The notes beneath the pieces were generated by a model. It was not told the DNA's origin, did no database searches, and saw only the letters and a program-made list of their open reading frames with translations. This document shows, piece by piece, positions 52,039 to 61,349 of a DNA stretch of 64,000 bases; positions within the stretch are counted from its first letter, which is position 1; the number at the start of each line of letters is the position of its first letter. Position numbers and translations under genes: made by a program. The stretch is taken from contig NZ_VSSS01000060.1 in NCBI RefSeq assembly GCF_008123425.1, positions 1 through 64,000 of the forward strand, in the 5' to 3' direction. Source of the stretch: Bradyrhizobium rifense (GTDB taxonomy: Bacteria > Pseudomonadota > Alphaproteobacteria > Rhizobiales > Xanthobacteraceae).

Positions 52039-52725
52039 TCACAGGATCTCTGTGACAGCCTGCTCGAGCTCGGATCGCGGGAGCATATGATTGCCGACGC
52101 GCCAGCTCCGGGGAGTACATCCCGTGAAGCGCTTGAAGACGGTCGTAAAATGGGCTTGGGTCTGAAAACCAACTGTGAGCGCGATCTCCATGATCGGCAT
52201 TGTGCTGTCCTTCATCAGCTCCGCGGCCCGCCGAATTCGCCGCTGCAGCAGGAATTCGTGCGGGCGCAAGCCTGTCGCCACGCGGAACTGAGAGGCGAAG
52301 TGCATGCGGCTAAGCCCCGCGACCGCAGCCAGATCGCGCGAGTTCATCTTCGACGACATGCTGGCATCGATGAAGTCGACGACGCGTTTGAGCCGCCATT
52401 TCTGCAACCCCTGGACATGGCGGCCGCGAACGGAGGCCTGATCATTCCCGGCCGGTCGCTCCGCGGAAGGCCGCAGACCGAACTGCCTGACCGCGATCGC
52501 GAGCCGAAGCGCTTCCATGCATTGACGATCATTGTTGTGCGTGGCGACCTTCAGGGCCTCAAACAGCGACTGAACGACTTCATCTCCGGACTCCATTTCG
52601 ACGGGGTCGGATGGCAGGGCCGACAGGCGCGCCCTTTCAGTGGATGCCGGACGTCTTTCCTCGCTCCCGCTTAGGGCAGGATGCGCAAACAATTGCCGAA
52701 GGGGATCGTGGGTCTGGACGGACAT
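52039..52725 (-). CDS. AraC-family transcriptional regulator
   Basis: A 228-aa regulator. The C-terminal 100 residues contain both AraC helices: NSRDLAAVAGLSRMHFASQF with the recognition region RPHEFLLQRRI, and MEIALTVGFQTQAHFTTVFK with FTGCTPRSWR. The N-terminal half has no known ligand-binding domain. AGGAG precedes the ATG at 52725. It is convergent with the thioesterase gene and 57 bases upstream lies the DUF305 gene on the same strand. Targets unknown. Confidence 0.88.
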   Translation of the reverse strand: MSVQTHDPLRQLFAHPALSGSEERRPASTERARLSALPSDPVEMESGDEVVQSLFEALKVATHNNDRQCMEALRLAIAVRQFGLRPSAERPAGNDQASVRGRHVQGLQKWRLKRVVDFIDASMSSKMNSRDLAAVAGLSRMHFASQFRVATGLRPHEFLLQRRIRRAAELMKDSTMPIMEIALTVGFQTQAHFTTVFKRFTGCTPRSWRVGNHMLPRSELEQAVTEIL

Positions 52726-52782
52726 CTTGAGTCGCTCCTGGATGAAAATGCTGTCAGGTCTTCACGATGTGGCGAGATGCCG

Positions 52783-53235
52783 TCAATTCGGCGCGTGCGC
52801 GGCAATCTCGGCGCCGGTCGAGGGCGTCAGATTGGTGACGGCCGGCAGCGCATGACGCAGGGAGGAGATCTCCTGATCCTGCTCGCTCACCATCTTCCTT
52901 GCGAGCCGCCGAAGTTCGTCGTTGCGGCCGTACTTGATCTCCGCACGCGCTATGTCGATCGTGCCCTGATGATGAGGGACCATCACATTGACGAAATCGC
53001 GGTCGATGTCGTCGGTCGGCGTCATCAGCATGCTGCGGTTCATGTTGCTCATCGCAAGATCGATATCGAACAGAAACTGCTGCTCGTCCCGATCCGTCAG
53101 CGTATGGGCTTCGGAGTTCTGCTTCGGATCCTGCGCGAGAGCGAATGAGGTCGCCATGACCGACAGGCTGGTTGCCAGCGAGATAGCGCGTCTGCGCACG
53201 AATCCGCGGGAGAACAAGGGCACATCCAACTCCAT
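52783..53235 (-). CDS. Secreted DUF305 protein
   Basis: A 150-aa exported protein. A signal-type stretch (FVRRRAISLATSLSVMATSF, cleavage near ALA-QDP) precedes a single DUF305 four-helix domain: FDIDLAMSNMNRSMLMTPTD, VNVMVPHHQGTIDIARAEIK and LARKMVSEQDQEI. The conserved Met/His pairs (NMNRSM and MVPHHQG) are the features thought to bind copper or act in the periplasm in this family. Function unproven. It lies upstream of the AraC gene and is divergent from rpoH. Confidence 0.86.
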   Translation of the reverse strand: MELDVPLFSRGFVRRRAISLATSLSVMATSFALAQDPKQNSEAHTLTDRDEQQFLFDIDLAMSNMNRSMLMTPTDDIDRDFVNVMVPHHQGTIDIARAEIKYGRNDELRRLARKMVSEQDQEISSLRHALPAVTNLTPSTGAEIAAHAPN

Positions 53236-53451
53236 GGCAAGCTAATGTGATCGGTGTCACGCAGACGAGTGCGTGTTGCTATGAAGTTGCCAAGGGGGAT
53301 CGATCAGCTCAATTAAAAATGGTTTTAAGGTTCGGCGAGCGCGACGCGTGCCGGCTAAACCCGAATTCAGATTTCTTAAGTCCAATTTAGTGGCCGCCCC
53401 ATCCACGCTCTCCCTACAGTTGAGGTGCCGGACCCAACGTAGGAGCAGTCA

Positions 53452-54354
53452 ATGCAGGCTCAAAAGGCCACCGCCAATGTCACCGGAGTGCCAGCTCTGC
53501 AATCGGCTGGTATTCTCGCTTATTCCGCAGCCATCAAGCGCTTCGATCTGCTCGAGCGTGGCCGCGAGCAGCAGCTCGCGCAGCGCTGGCGGGAGTGGCG
53601 GGACAAAAGCGCGACGGACGAACTGATTACGAGCCATCTTCGCCTCGCCGCCAAGGTGGCACGGGGCTACAAGGGATACGGTCTACCGATCGCCGACCTG
53701 ATCGCGGAAGCCAATCTTGGACTCGTGATTGCAGCCTCTCGTTTCGAACCCGGACGCGGCGCGCGGTTTTCGAGCTACGCCATGTGGTGGATCAAGGCGA
53801 CCGTCCATGAGTACATCTTGCGCTCATGGTCCCTGGTCAAGATCGGCACGACGGCCGCGCAGAAGAAGCTCTTCTTCAGGCTGCGCGGCGAAATGAGGAA
53901 GCTCGCGGGCGATACGGCGGTACTGACGCCCGAACTTGCGCACCTCATTGCCGAAAAGCTCGAGGTTGCTGCCAACGATGTGATCGAGATGGACAGTCGC
54001 CTCCATGGTGATCTGTCGCTGAATACTCGCGTTGGAGACGGCGAGCGGTCGGCAGAATGGGAGGCCACGCTCGTCGACGATGCCCCCGGGGCGGACGAGA
54101 TCGTCGCGGAGCACGACGAGACAACCCGCAGGTCAGCGGCGCTACGCTCGGCGCTGGAGATCCTGACCGAGCGCGAGCGGCGAGTGTTCGAGGCGAGACG
54201 GCTTTCAGAGCCTCCGTTGACCCTGGAGCAGCTCGGCTGCGAATTGTCGATCTCGAGCGAGCGGGTGAGGCAGATCGATACGGCCGCTTTTGCCAAGGTC
54301 AAGCGCGCGACGATACAAGGTGCCAGGACGGGCAGCGACGTATTGGTTGCGTGA
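53452..54354 (+). CDS. rpoH: RNA polymerase sigma factor, RpoH (sigma-32) family
   Basis: A 300-aa heat-shock-type sigma factor. Region 2 shows ITSHLRLAAKVARGYKGYGL, LIAEANLGLVIAASRFEPGR and RFSSYAMWWIKATVHEYILR. The RpoH box is present as AQKKLFFRLRGEMRKL near residues 138-152. Region 4 has LTERERRVFEARRL and LGCELSISSERVRQIDTAAF. Alphaproteobacteria often have several rpoH paralogues; this one is divergent from the DUF305 gene. AGGAG precedes the ATG. I see no ROSE-type thermosensor helix around its ribosome binding site by eye. Confidence 0.93.
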   Translation: MQAQKATANVTGVPALQSAGILAYSAAIKRFDLLERGREQQLAQRWREWRDKSATDELITSHLRLAAKVARGYKGYGLPIADLIAEANLGLVIAASRFEPGRGARFSSYAMWWIKATVHEYILRSWSLVKIGTTAAQKKLFFRLRGEMRKLAGDTAVLTPELAHLIAEKLEVAANDVIEMDSRLHGDLSLNTRVGDGERSAEWEATLVDDAPGADEIVAEHDETTRRSAALRSALEILTERERRVFEARRLSEPPLTLEQLGCELSISSERVRQIDTAAFAKVKRATIQGARTGSDVLVA

Positions 54355-54360
54355 GCCGCG

Positions 54361-54390
54361 CGAGCCTGTGCTCTGGTCCGCACAGGCTCG
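54361..54390 (+). terminator. Hairpin after rpoH
   Basis: An 11-bp perfect stem CGAGCCTGTGC/GCACAGGCTCG with an 8-base loop starts 6 bases after the rpoH stop. It is strong but is followed by a GC-rich segment with no T-run, so termination would be inefficient or Rho-assisted. Confidence 0.5.
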
Positions 54391-54575
54391 GCGCGAGGGT
54401 AACGGGACTCCATGTCCGATCACGGCTGCGCGAAGTTTGACCGAAAGGTGAAGCTTCGTGATGGCTCTATCATTTCCTGTTGGAGCACCTGAATTCCAAC
54501 TTGATAGCGACGGCTGGCCGATCGACGTGGTGCCTCGCCGAGCATTCTGAACCGGCGGACACGCAGGGGTCTCGA

Positions 54576-57500
54576 ATGGGAATCGTTCGATTTGCACTGA
54601 GGTTTCCGCACACCTTCTACGTGGTGGCGGCTCTGATCTTGTTTCTGGGTGGTGCCGCGCTTTGGTCGATGCCGACGGATATCTTTCCGGAGATACGCAT
54701 TCCCGTCGTGACCGTCATCTGGCAGTACACCGGGCTGTCTACGCCGGAGATGGAGCAGCGCGTCAGCACGTACAGCCAGTATTCCATCAGCGCCAACGTC
54801 AATGGCATCAAGAACATGGAGTCCCAGACCCTCAACGGTCTGTCGGTGCAGAAGATCTATTTCCAGCCCAATGTCAATCTCGACCTGGCAATCGCCCAGA
54901 TCGTCTCCGCAACCAACTCCATTCGTGCGTTGATGCCGCCCGGCATCCAGCCGCCGATCGTCGTGCAGTTCAATGCGTCGAGCGTTCCCGTGCTCCAGCT
55001 CAGCCTGAATTCGGACAATCTCAACGAGCAGCAACTCTACGACTTTGGCATCTATCGTGTCCGGCAGCAGCTTGCGCCCGTTCCCGGCGTCACCCTGCCC
55101 ACGCCGGCCGGCGGAAAGTATCGCCAGATCATGGTGGACATCGATCCCGACAAGCTGCTGTCCCGAGGGCTGACGCCGCTCGACATCGTCAACGCGGTCA
55201 ACACTCAGAATCTCACGTTGCCCTCCGGCACCGCGAAGATGGGAGACATCCAGTACACGGTGCGCACCAACGCGACGCCGGCGACCATCGACGATCTCAA
55301 CAGGATTCCGGTCAAGTTCACGAACGGCGCCACCATCCTGCTGAAGGACGTTGCCCAGGTGCGTGACGGTGCGATGGTGCAGCAAAACATCGTCCGCGAG
55401 GACGGTCGCCGCTCGGTCCTTCTCAGCATCATCAAGAATGGCAATGCCTCGACGCTGGCAGTCGTGAACGGCGTGAAGAAGGCGCTGACCGCCGTTCGCG
55501 CTGCCGCGCCTCCCGGACTCAAGATCACGGAACTATTCGACCAGTCGGTCTTCGTGACGAATTCGGTGAATGGCGTGCTCCGGGAAGGGGCGATCGCGGC
55601 GGGGTTGACCGCCATGATGATCCTCCTGTTCCTGGGCTCGTGGCGCTCGACCCTGGTGGTGATGATTTCTATCCCGCTGGCGATCCTGTCGTCGCTTGTC
55701 GTGCTCTACTTTCTCGGGGAAACGCTGAACACGATGACGCTGGGCGGCCTTGCCCTGGCGGTCGGCATCCTGGTCGACGATTCGACCGTCACGATCGAGA
55801 ACACCCATCGACTGTGGACAGAGGAGGGGATGTCGCTTGCGGATGCGACCTTGCACGGAGCGGCCGAGATCGCGGTGCCCACACTGGTGTCCACCCTTGC
55901 CATTAGCTGCGTGTTCACGTCGGTGGTGTTCCTCGAGGGGCCAGCCAAATACCTGTTTACGCCGCTGGGACTCGCCGTCGTATTTGCGATGCTTGCGTCC
56001 TACGGATTGTCGCGAACGCTGACACCGATCACGATTGGGCTGCTGCTGAAGGGCGAGCGCCGGCATACCCATGGCGAGGTCCCAGCCGGGCTGTTCTCGC
56101 GCCTGTCCGGCGCCTTCGAACGCAGCTTCGAGCGGTTGCGTGAGAGCTATTCCCGGCTTCTCAGGGTACTGCTTCGGCGCCGCGCCGTCGTGCCGATTGT
56201 TGCGATCCTGATGCTCGGCCTGGGCGCGGTGATGCTTAGCCTCGTGGGAAGGGATTTCTTCCCGTTGATAGACGGAGGTCAGATCCAGCTCCATGTCCGC
56301 GCGCCTGCGGGTACCCGGATCGAGAGCACCGAAGCCATATTCCAGAAGATCGAGGACAAGATCCGCGAAGTCATTCCCGAGAAGGATCGCTCGCTGATCG
56401 TGGACAATATCGGCCTGCCGGCGCGGGCGTATAATTTGGCCTTCGCTGACGGCTCGACCATCGGCATCAATGACGGTGTCATCCTGGTCTCGCTCCGGGA
56501 CGGCCACAAGCCGACTGCGGAGTATATCAAGAAGCTGCGTCAGGTCTTGCCGGCGTCGTTCCCGGAGGACACCTTCTATTTTCAGGCCGCTGACATCGTC
56601 ACGCAGATCCTGAACTTCGGACTGCCGGCGCAGATCGACGTTCGAACCGTCGGCTATGGAGCCGACAATCTGGCGATTGCCAAGAAGCTGCAGAAGCGGC
56701 TGGCCGCGATCCCGGGTGTCGTCGATGCCCATCTCCAGCAGGAGATCGACGGTCCGGCTTTCTATGCGGATATCGATAGGACCCGTGCCGCCCAGCTCGG
56801 GTTGAACGCCAGCACGGTTGCGACCAACATCAATGTCAGCCTCAGCTCATCGGTGCAGGTCTCGCCGAATTTCTGGACCGATCTGAGCTCCGGCATTCCC
56901 TACTATCTCGCCGTGCAGACGCCGGAATACAAGATCGGCTCGCTGAATGCGCTGGCCAATACGCCCGTGTCCACGTCGCTGGCTGCGAGCGGCCAGACGG
57001 TGCCTGGCATGCTCAGCAACATCGCGACCTTCAAGCGCGACACCGTGCCGACCAATGCCAACCAGAGCAACGTCCAGCCAGTCTACGAGGTCTATGCGAG
57101 CGTGCAGGGCCGCGATCTTGGTGGCGTGGCAGCCGATATCGGCAAGGTCACCGCCGATCTTCAAAAGCAACTGAAGCCCGGCAATTCCATCCAGGTCCTG
57201 GGCCAGATCCAGAGCATGAACGACTCGTTCCGGGATCTCGGTATCGGCCTCGTGTTCGCTGCCGTGTTCGTCTATCTGCTGATGGTCGTCAACTACCAGA
57301 GCTTTGGCGAGCCCTTCGTGGTCATTCTGGCGTTACCCGCCACGCTGTGCGGCATCGTGACCATGCTGTTCATCACCGGGACCACGCTCAATGTCCCGTC
57401 GCTGATGGGCGCGATCATGTCCGTCGGCGTCGCATCCGCGAACTCCATCCTGCTGGTGACGTTTGCGCGCGAACAGCAGCTGAAGGGCCATTCCGCCCTA

Positions 57501-57758
57501 GAGGCGGCATTGAGCGCCGGACGCACCCGTATCCGACCGGTGCTGATGACAGCCGCCGCGATGGTGGTCGGCATGATCCCGATGGCCATCGGCGGTGCCG
57601 GCGAGGAGCAGAACGCAGCACTCGCGCGCGCCGTGATCGGCGGACTGCTGTTTGCAACGCCGACGACCCTGCTCATCGTCCCCTATCTGTTTGCCATGCT
57701 GCGCAAGGGCAATGACGGAAAGCCGCAGCATGGCGTGTTCAAGGAAACGCAGGCATGA
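54576..57758 (+). CDS. RND efflux permease (second system, CusA/HAE-like)
   Basis: A 1060-aa inner-membrane exporter. The first helix is RFPHTFYVVAALILFLGGAA, then a periplasmic porter domain (FPEIRIPVVTVIWQYTGLST). The proton-relay Asp pair is in VGILVDDSTVTIENTHRLW near residue 400, and the second helix bundle has LMGAIMSVGVASANSILLVT near 945, where the second-half charged residue differs from the K-N-x-I pattern of the first RND gene. The start at 54576 begins the conserved N-terminus. The adaptor gene follows with a 4-base overlap. The periplasmic loops differ from those of the first RND gene, so this is a different subfamily, not a recent copy. Confidence 0.94.
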   Translation: MGIVRFALRFPHTFYVVAALILFLGGAALWSMPTDIFPEIRIPVVTVIWQYTGLSTPEMEQRVSTYSQYSISANVNGIKNMESQTLNGLSVQKIYFQPNVNLDLAIAQIVSATNSIRALMPPGIQPPIVVQFNASSVPVLQLSLNSDNLNEQQLYDFGIYRVRQQLAPVPGVTLPTPAGGKYRQIMVDIDPDKLLSRGLTPLDIVNAVNTQNLTLPSGTAKMGDIQYTVRTNATPATIDDLNRIPVKFTNGATILLKDVAQVRDGAMVQQNIVREDGRRSVLLSIIKNGNASTLAVVNGVKKALTAVRAAAPPGLKITELFDQSVFVTNSVNGVLREGAIAAGLTAMMILLFLGSWRSTLVVMISIPLAILSSLVVLYFLGETLNTMTLGGLALAVGILVDDSTVTIENTHRLWTEEGMSLADATLHGAAEIAVPTLVSTLAISCVFTSVVFLEGPAKYLFTPLGLAVVFAMLASYGLSRTLTPITIGLLLKGERRHTHGEVPAGLFSRLSGAFERSFERLRESYSRLLRVLLRRRAVVPIVAILMLGLGAVMLSLVGRDFFPLIDGGQIQLHVRAPAGTRIESTEAIFQKIEDKIREVIPEKDRSLIVDNIGLPARAYNLAFADGSTIGINDGVILVSLRDGHKPTAEYIKKLRQVLPASFPEDTFYFQAADIVTQILNFGLPAQIDVRTVGYGADNLAIAKKLQKRLAAIPGVVDAHLQQEIDGPAFYADIDRTRAAQLGLNASTVATNINVSLSSSVQVSPNFWTDLSSGIPYYLAVQTPEYKIGSLNALANTPVSTSLAASGQTVPGMLSNIATFKRDTVPTNANQSNVQPVYEVYASVQGRDLGGVAADIGKVTADLQKQLKPGNSIQVLGQIQSMNDSFRDLGIGLVFAAVFVYLLMVVNYQSFGEPFVVILALPATLCGIVTMLFITGTTLNVPSLMGAIMSVGVASANSILLVTFAREQQLKGHSALEAALSAGRTRIRPVLMTAAAMVVGMIPMAIGGAGEEQNAALARAVIGGLLFATPTTLLIVPYLFAMLRKGNDGKPQHGVFKETQA

Positions 57759-59020
57759 CTGAGATAGATGTGCGGCCGGATCGGCCACTCCACGACCTCG
57801 ATCTTTCGGACGATGCGGATAGGCCTCTGCTGCGGGCCGAAGGCCGGCACAAGCGGCGGTCCGGAGCAGCCGTGTTCGGGTCAGCGGCGCTGCTCTTGCT
57901 TGCCGGAGGGCTCGCTGTGGGTGGCTGGCGCCACTATGAGGCCGCGCGCGCGCTGGCGGCGACGTCCGAACAAGCGCGTACGCTTGTCCCGGAAGTCCGC
58001 GTCGCGACTGTCCGCGCCAGTGACAGCAAGATTAACGTCACCTTGCCGGCGACAACGGCAGCCTTCGAAGCTGCCAACATATTTGCCAGGACCAACGGCT
58101 ACATCGAAAAGCGCTACGTCGATATCGGCGATCGGGTGAAGGCAGGAGCGTTGCTGGCCGAGATCGTCGCGCCTGAGCTGGACCACCAGATCGCGCAGGC
58201 CCAGGCCACATTGGCGCAGACGCAGGGAACCCTGCAGCAGACGCAGGCGAGCCGTGAACTGGCCGAGGTCACCAACGCGCGCGACAGCGGTCTCGTCAAG
58301 CAGGGATGGCTGACCGCCCAGCAGGGCGATAATGACCGTCTGACACTGCGCGCACAGCAGGCCGCCGAGGCCGTGGCAAAGTCGAACATCGCGGCTCAAC
58401 AAGCTCAGATCCAGGTACTGGAGCAGGACAAGGCCTATCAGCGCGTGGTGGCTCCGTTCGACGGCGTGATCACCCAGCGCAGTATCGACCATGGCAGCCT
58501 CGTGCAGGCCGGTTCGACATTCATGTTCACGTTGATGCATGCGAATGTCATCCGCACGCAGGTGTTCGTGCCGCAGGACGAGGCGGTCGGAGTTCGGCCG
58601 GGTGTCGATGCGGTCGTCCGGGTCCCCGAACTGCCGGGCCGGGCGTTTCCGGGAAAGGTCACGCGGATTGCCACCGCGCTCCAGCCCGGGAGCCGTACGT
58701 TGCTGACGGAGATCGACGTCCCCAATCCGGATGGCGCGCTTCAGCCGGGCATCTATTGTACTGTCGAGCTGTACATTCCGCGCAAGACGCCGTCGTTGAT
58801 CGTACCGGCCGACGCCGTAGTCTTCGATGAGAACGGCCTGCATGTTGCGGTCGTGGAAAATGGCGTCGTTCACATGCAGAAGATCTCGATCGCACGCGAT
58901 TTCGGCACGCAGGTCGAGGTGCACGATGGCGTCAAGCCGGGCGAACAGGTGATCCTCAACCCGATGCTGAGCCTGACGGAGGGTAGCCGGGTTTCTGCCC
59001 ACGGGCCGCAGACGAGCTAA
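57755..59020 (+). CDS. RND periplasmic adaptor (second system)
   Basis: A 421-aa membrane-fusion protein. About 40 charged cytoplasmic residues precede one membrane helix (AAVFGSAALLLLAGGLAVGG), then the adaptor fold: EAANIFARTNGYIEKRYVDI, the coiled helical hairpin rich in AQATLAQTQGTLQQTQASRE, and the beta-barrel (YQRVVAPFDGVITQRSIDHG, LFTLMH-like VQAGSTFMFTLM). Its start overlaps the permease stop (ATGA), giving a coupled pair; the gene order is permease first, the reverse of the system at 6.4-10.7 kb. No outer-membrane channel gene follows. Confidence 0.93.
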   Translation: MTEIDVRPDRPLHDLDLSDDADRPLLRAEGRHKRRSGAAVFGSAALLLLAGGLAVGGWRHYEAARALAATSEQARTLVPEVRVATVRASDSKINVTLPATTAAFEAANIFARTNGYIEKRYVDIGDRVKAGALLAEIVAPELDHQIAQAQATLAQTQGTLQQTQASRELAEVTNARDSGLVKQGWLTAQQGDNDRLTLRAQQAAEAVAKSNIAAQQAQIQVLEQDKAYQRVVAPFDGVITQRSIDHGSLVQAGSTFMFTLMHANVIRTQVFVPQDEAVGVRPGVDAVVRVPELPGRAFPGKVTRIATALQPGSRTLLTEIDVPNPDGALQPGIYCTVELYIPRKTPSLIVPADAVVFDENGLHVAVVENGVVHMQKISIARDFGTQVEVHDGVKPGEQVILNPMLSLTEGSRVSAHGPQTS

Positions 59021-59333
59021 CTCGCGGCCAAATCCGATGAGGCGCCGATCAACAGCACGGAGTGCTGGATCGCGGCCTCATATACCAGTCCGCGAGCATG
59101 CTTCCGCGAACCGTCATTGGCAATCGCCAGGTGATCTGGCGCGAGTGCCTCCGTATTCAATTTCAGCGCGGCACTGCGTGCCTTGGCTCCCCCTGGTCTG
59201 CCGGATTAAAGAATCGTAAGCGACTCACAGCTCATTGAGCGCCTGTGAGTAAGTCTTGCATTTGCCTCCGCTACATCGATCCGCACCTCCCTCATAGGGC
59301 AACACGTTCGTTGCATTTGAATGGAGAAGGTTG
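59021..59333. other. Intergenic region, no gene seen
   Basis: About 310 bases between the adaptor gene and the next small secreted gene on the same strand. No convincing coding sequence. It should contain the promoter of the small secreted gene; no clear hexamers stand out. Confidence 0.45.
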
Positions 59334-59555
59334 ATGACGATGTTGAAGATCTTGTCGGCGGGACTGATCGCGACTGCGATGTTCACGACGGCCGCCAGTG
59401 CACGCGAGACTTACGCGAACCAACGGCACATCACGGAGCGCGCTCATCACGCGAGTGTCTTTCCGTTTGCAGGACCTTTTGGCGCCTACACCGCAGCGCC
59501 CTCGGAGCAACCGGGCGGCATTTGCGATCACGGTGACAATCCGCAAATTTGCTGA
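59334..59555 (+). CDS. Small secreted protein, MTxLKxLS family (copy 2)
   Basis: A 73-aa protein. The leader MTMLKILSAGLIATAMFTTA, with cleavage near SARE, matches the 81-aa protein at 18082-18327 nearly position by position (MTNLKLLSTGLIAVAM, then ARE). The mature part is rich in His and ends with a Cys pair (GGICDHGDNPQIC). GGAG lies 8-12 bases before the ATG. It would be a periplasmic or secreted peptide. Function unknown. Confidence 0.72.
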   Translation: MTMLKILSAGLIATAMFTTAASARETYANQRHITERAHHASVFPFAGPFGAYTAAPSEQPGGICDHGDNPQIC

Positions 59556-59628
59556 GAGGCAGACCAAGGAGGCGCTGCGGCATAAGCCGGCTGCGCGGTC
59601 GCCGTCGATGCGAGCGTCTCCCGTCCAC

Positions 59629-59680
59629 ATGTTGAGGCCGCGTCCGATCCTCATCCTCGAGGACGAGGTAATTATCCGCC
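59629..59680 (+). pseudogene. Possible remnant of a response-regulator receiver start
   Basis: In one plus-strand frame the phrase LRPRPILILEDEVII appears, which is how many receiver domains begin (hydrophobic strand, then the acidic pocket ED). It stops resembling a receiver immediately after and no phospho-Asp region follows in any frame. It may be a decayed fragment or chance. Confidence 0.3.
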
Positions 59681-59802
59681 GAAGCCGTAGAATGCTTGGC
59701 TCGCCTAGCGCGACCCGGCCCGGCGCGGCGTCCCGGATCGCGCCAGCGAGCCTGACCACTGGGTTCATTCGACCGAGTTGTCGAGGATGACAGGAATTGC
59801 GC

Positions 59803-60621
59803 TTAGCAGCCCGCAGGCGGGGATGCGCCCGCTGTCGCAGCAGTGCCGGTTGTGACGGGACTGGCCGAGGCCGGATTGGCGAGGTCCATCGAAATGCTTT
59901 CGGGACACGCGCTCGTGTTCGGGGTGGGCATTACGCTCGGCGCGGGGCTGATGCTGGTGTCGGCGGTGTCGGCGTCGATCGCCGGCGGTTGAATGGTGCC
60001 GAGGGCAGGGGTTGACGGGATATCAGGCGTTGACGCCGGCAAAGCCGCAGCATTGGTCAAGGTGCTTCCGGGTGCCGACGTGCACGAGCTTCCGGGAGTG
60101 GAGCTGCCGAGTGCGGGCGCCGGCGCCACAGTGCCTGTCGTGCTGCCAGTAACCGTGCCGACGATGGTCACGGGCATGGCCGCCGGCAAGGTCGGCGGCA
60201 GGCTTGTAACGGTCATCGGCGCAGCCAACCCCAACATGCCAGTGATGGTCCCCATTGCGCCCATCGGGCTCGTTGCGCTCATCGCTACAGTAGGACTGGC
60301 AGAAACGCTGCTGCTCGTGGCGGTGACGCTCTCCACCGATGGGGAAAGTTCCACCGCGGTCGGCGCGCAATTCACGCTCGTTCCTGGAAGTGTCGGGTCT
60401 AGCGCCAGTGGGGGCGAAGCCAGCGTGGTTGCCGGCGCACCGGGAATGGTCGCGGCCGAGAAAAGGCTCGTGAACGGGCTTGGCCCAGCCAGCGGGGACG
60501 ACACAATCGCGCCCGGTGTTGTCGGAATGGCCATGGCGGTCGTTCCCATGGTCGAGACTTGCGCCAGGCAGCCGCTGCCGCTCAGCAGGAGGGCGGCTGT
60601 CGCGCAGATAAGCGTACGCAT
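59803..60621 (-). CDS. Low-complexity Ser/Thr/Pro-rich secreted protein (family copy 2)
   Basis: A 272-aa protein. The leader MRTLICATAALLLSGSGC ends in LAQV, as in the protein at 10769-11491 (ALAQV), and both continue with short AMAIP/MALP phrases and then long runs of S, T, A, P and G. Cysteines are few (VNCAPTAV, SSCTSAPG, SACPES, and a C-terminal Cys). No repeats of fixed length and no domain are seen. Likely disordered and exported. It converges with the small secreted gene that follows the second RND system. Function unknown. Confidence 0.65.
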   Translation of the reverse strand: MRTLICATAALLLSGSGCLAQVSTMGTTAMAIPTTPGAIVSSPLAGPSPFTSLFSAATIPGAPATTLASPPLALDPTLPGTSVNCAPTAVELSPSVESVTATSSSVSASPTVAMSATSPMGAMGTITGMLGLAAPMTVTSLPPTLPAAMPVTIVGTVTGSTTGTVAPAPALGSSTPGSSCTSAPGSTLTNAAALPASTPDIPSTPALGTIQPPAIDADTADTSISPAPSVMPTPNTSACPESISMDLANPASASPVTTGTAATAGASPPAGC

Positions 60622-60910
60622 TCAAAAATCCCAGGCGTTCGGTTGTCAAGATCAGACGTAAGTACTGAGGCCGGTCGATCCAATTCACGTTCGAGAGCGG
60701 AGATTGATGGCTCCAAGCGGTCGGGTGCCGACAGCGCCCGTGACGCGGGATACACGTCAGTTCAGCAACTTCGCACGAACTCTCGATCAGAGATTTTCAA
60801 TTCGCCGTCATGGTCCTTGCCGGAGCGCGTCTACCGCCTAGTCTTTATCCAGGGCGATCCAATCGTCGGGGATGCGCTTCCGAAAGAACCGCTGTTTGCG
60901 AAGGTGCTGC

Positions 60911-61345
60911 GTGCAACGAATTCCATTCATACTGATCTGCATGGCGGTCTCGATGTGGTGGGCGCCGGGTTATGCGGTGCCGGTCGTCCCCCCTGATCCA
61001 CCAATGAGTGCCGAGAGGATCGCTCATCTTCCGTCCGGAATCAGGAGGATTGTTTTGTCCAGATGCGGCGCCAACGCTGAGGCTGGACACTACTTCGCGA
61101 CATACGACGACAACTCAAACGTCGTTCGGCTCGACTACTCGCTCCTCCAGTGTCCGAATGCCCCTGAACATTGCGCAGGCTCCAGCTGTGTGCAGACGTT
61201 TGTTCGCCGCGCTGGCCAGTATGTGCCGTCCAGGCCCAGCGGCACTCACTTTCCACGACCGCGTCCGCGACGTGATCTGCGGTTGCGGCTCCCTTCGCAG
61301 GTCTACGTGGCAGGGCAGTCAGGATTGGCTGCTGTCGAAAGGTAA
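60911..61345 (+). CDS. Small secreted protein, PVxPxDPPxSAERI family (intact copy)
   Basis: A 144-aa protein with a leader (MQRIPFILICMAVSMWWAPG) and then AVPVVPPDPPMSAERIAHLP, VLSRCGANAEAGHYFATYDD and VVRLDYSLLQCPNAPEHCAG. The C-terminal third is Arg/Pro-rich and looks unlike the rest, so the true end may differ. The GTG start at 60911 is chosen because it aligns with the ATG start of the broken relative at 39255-39555 and has AAGGTG upstream. Four Cys in the body suggest disulfides in the periplasm. Function unknown. Confidence 0.6.
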   Translation: MQRIPFILICMAVSMWWAPGYAVPVVPPDPPMSAERIAHLPSGIRRIVLSRCGANAEAGHYFATYDDNSNVVRLDYSLLQCPNAPEHCAGSSCVQTFVRRAGQYVPSRPSGTHFPRPRPRRDLRLRLPSQVYVAGQSGLAAVER

Positions 61346-61349
61346 CTGT

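Noticed and set aside
55533..56732. Minus-strand open frame of about 400 codons
   Set aside because: Antisense to the second RND permease; composition is typical of shadow frames.
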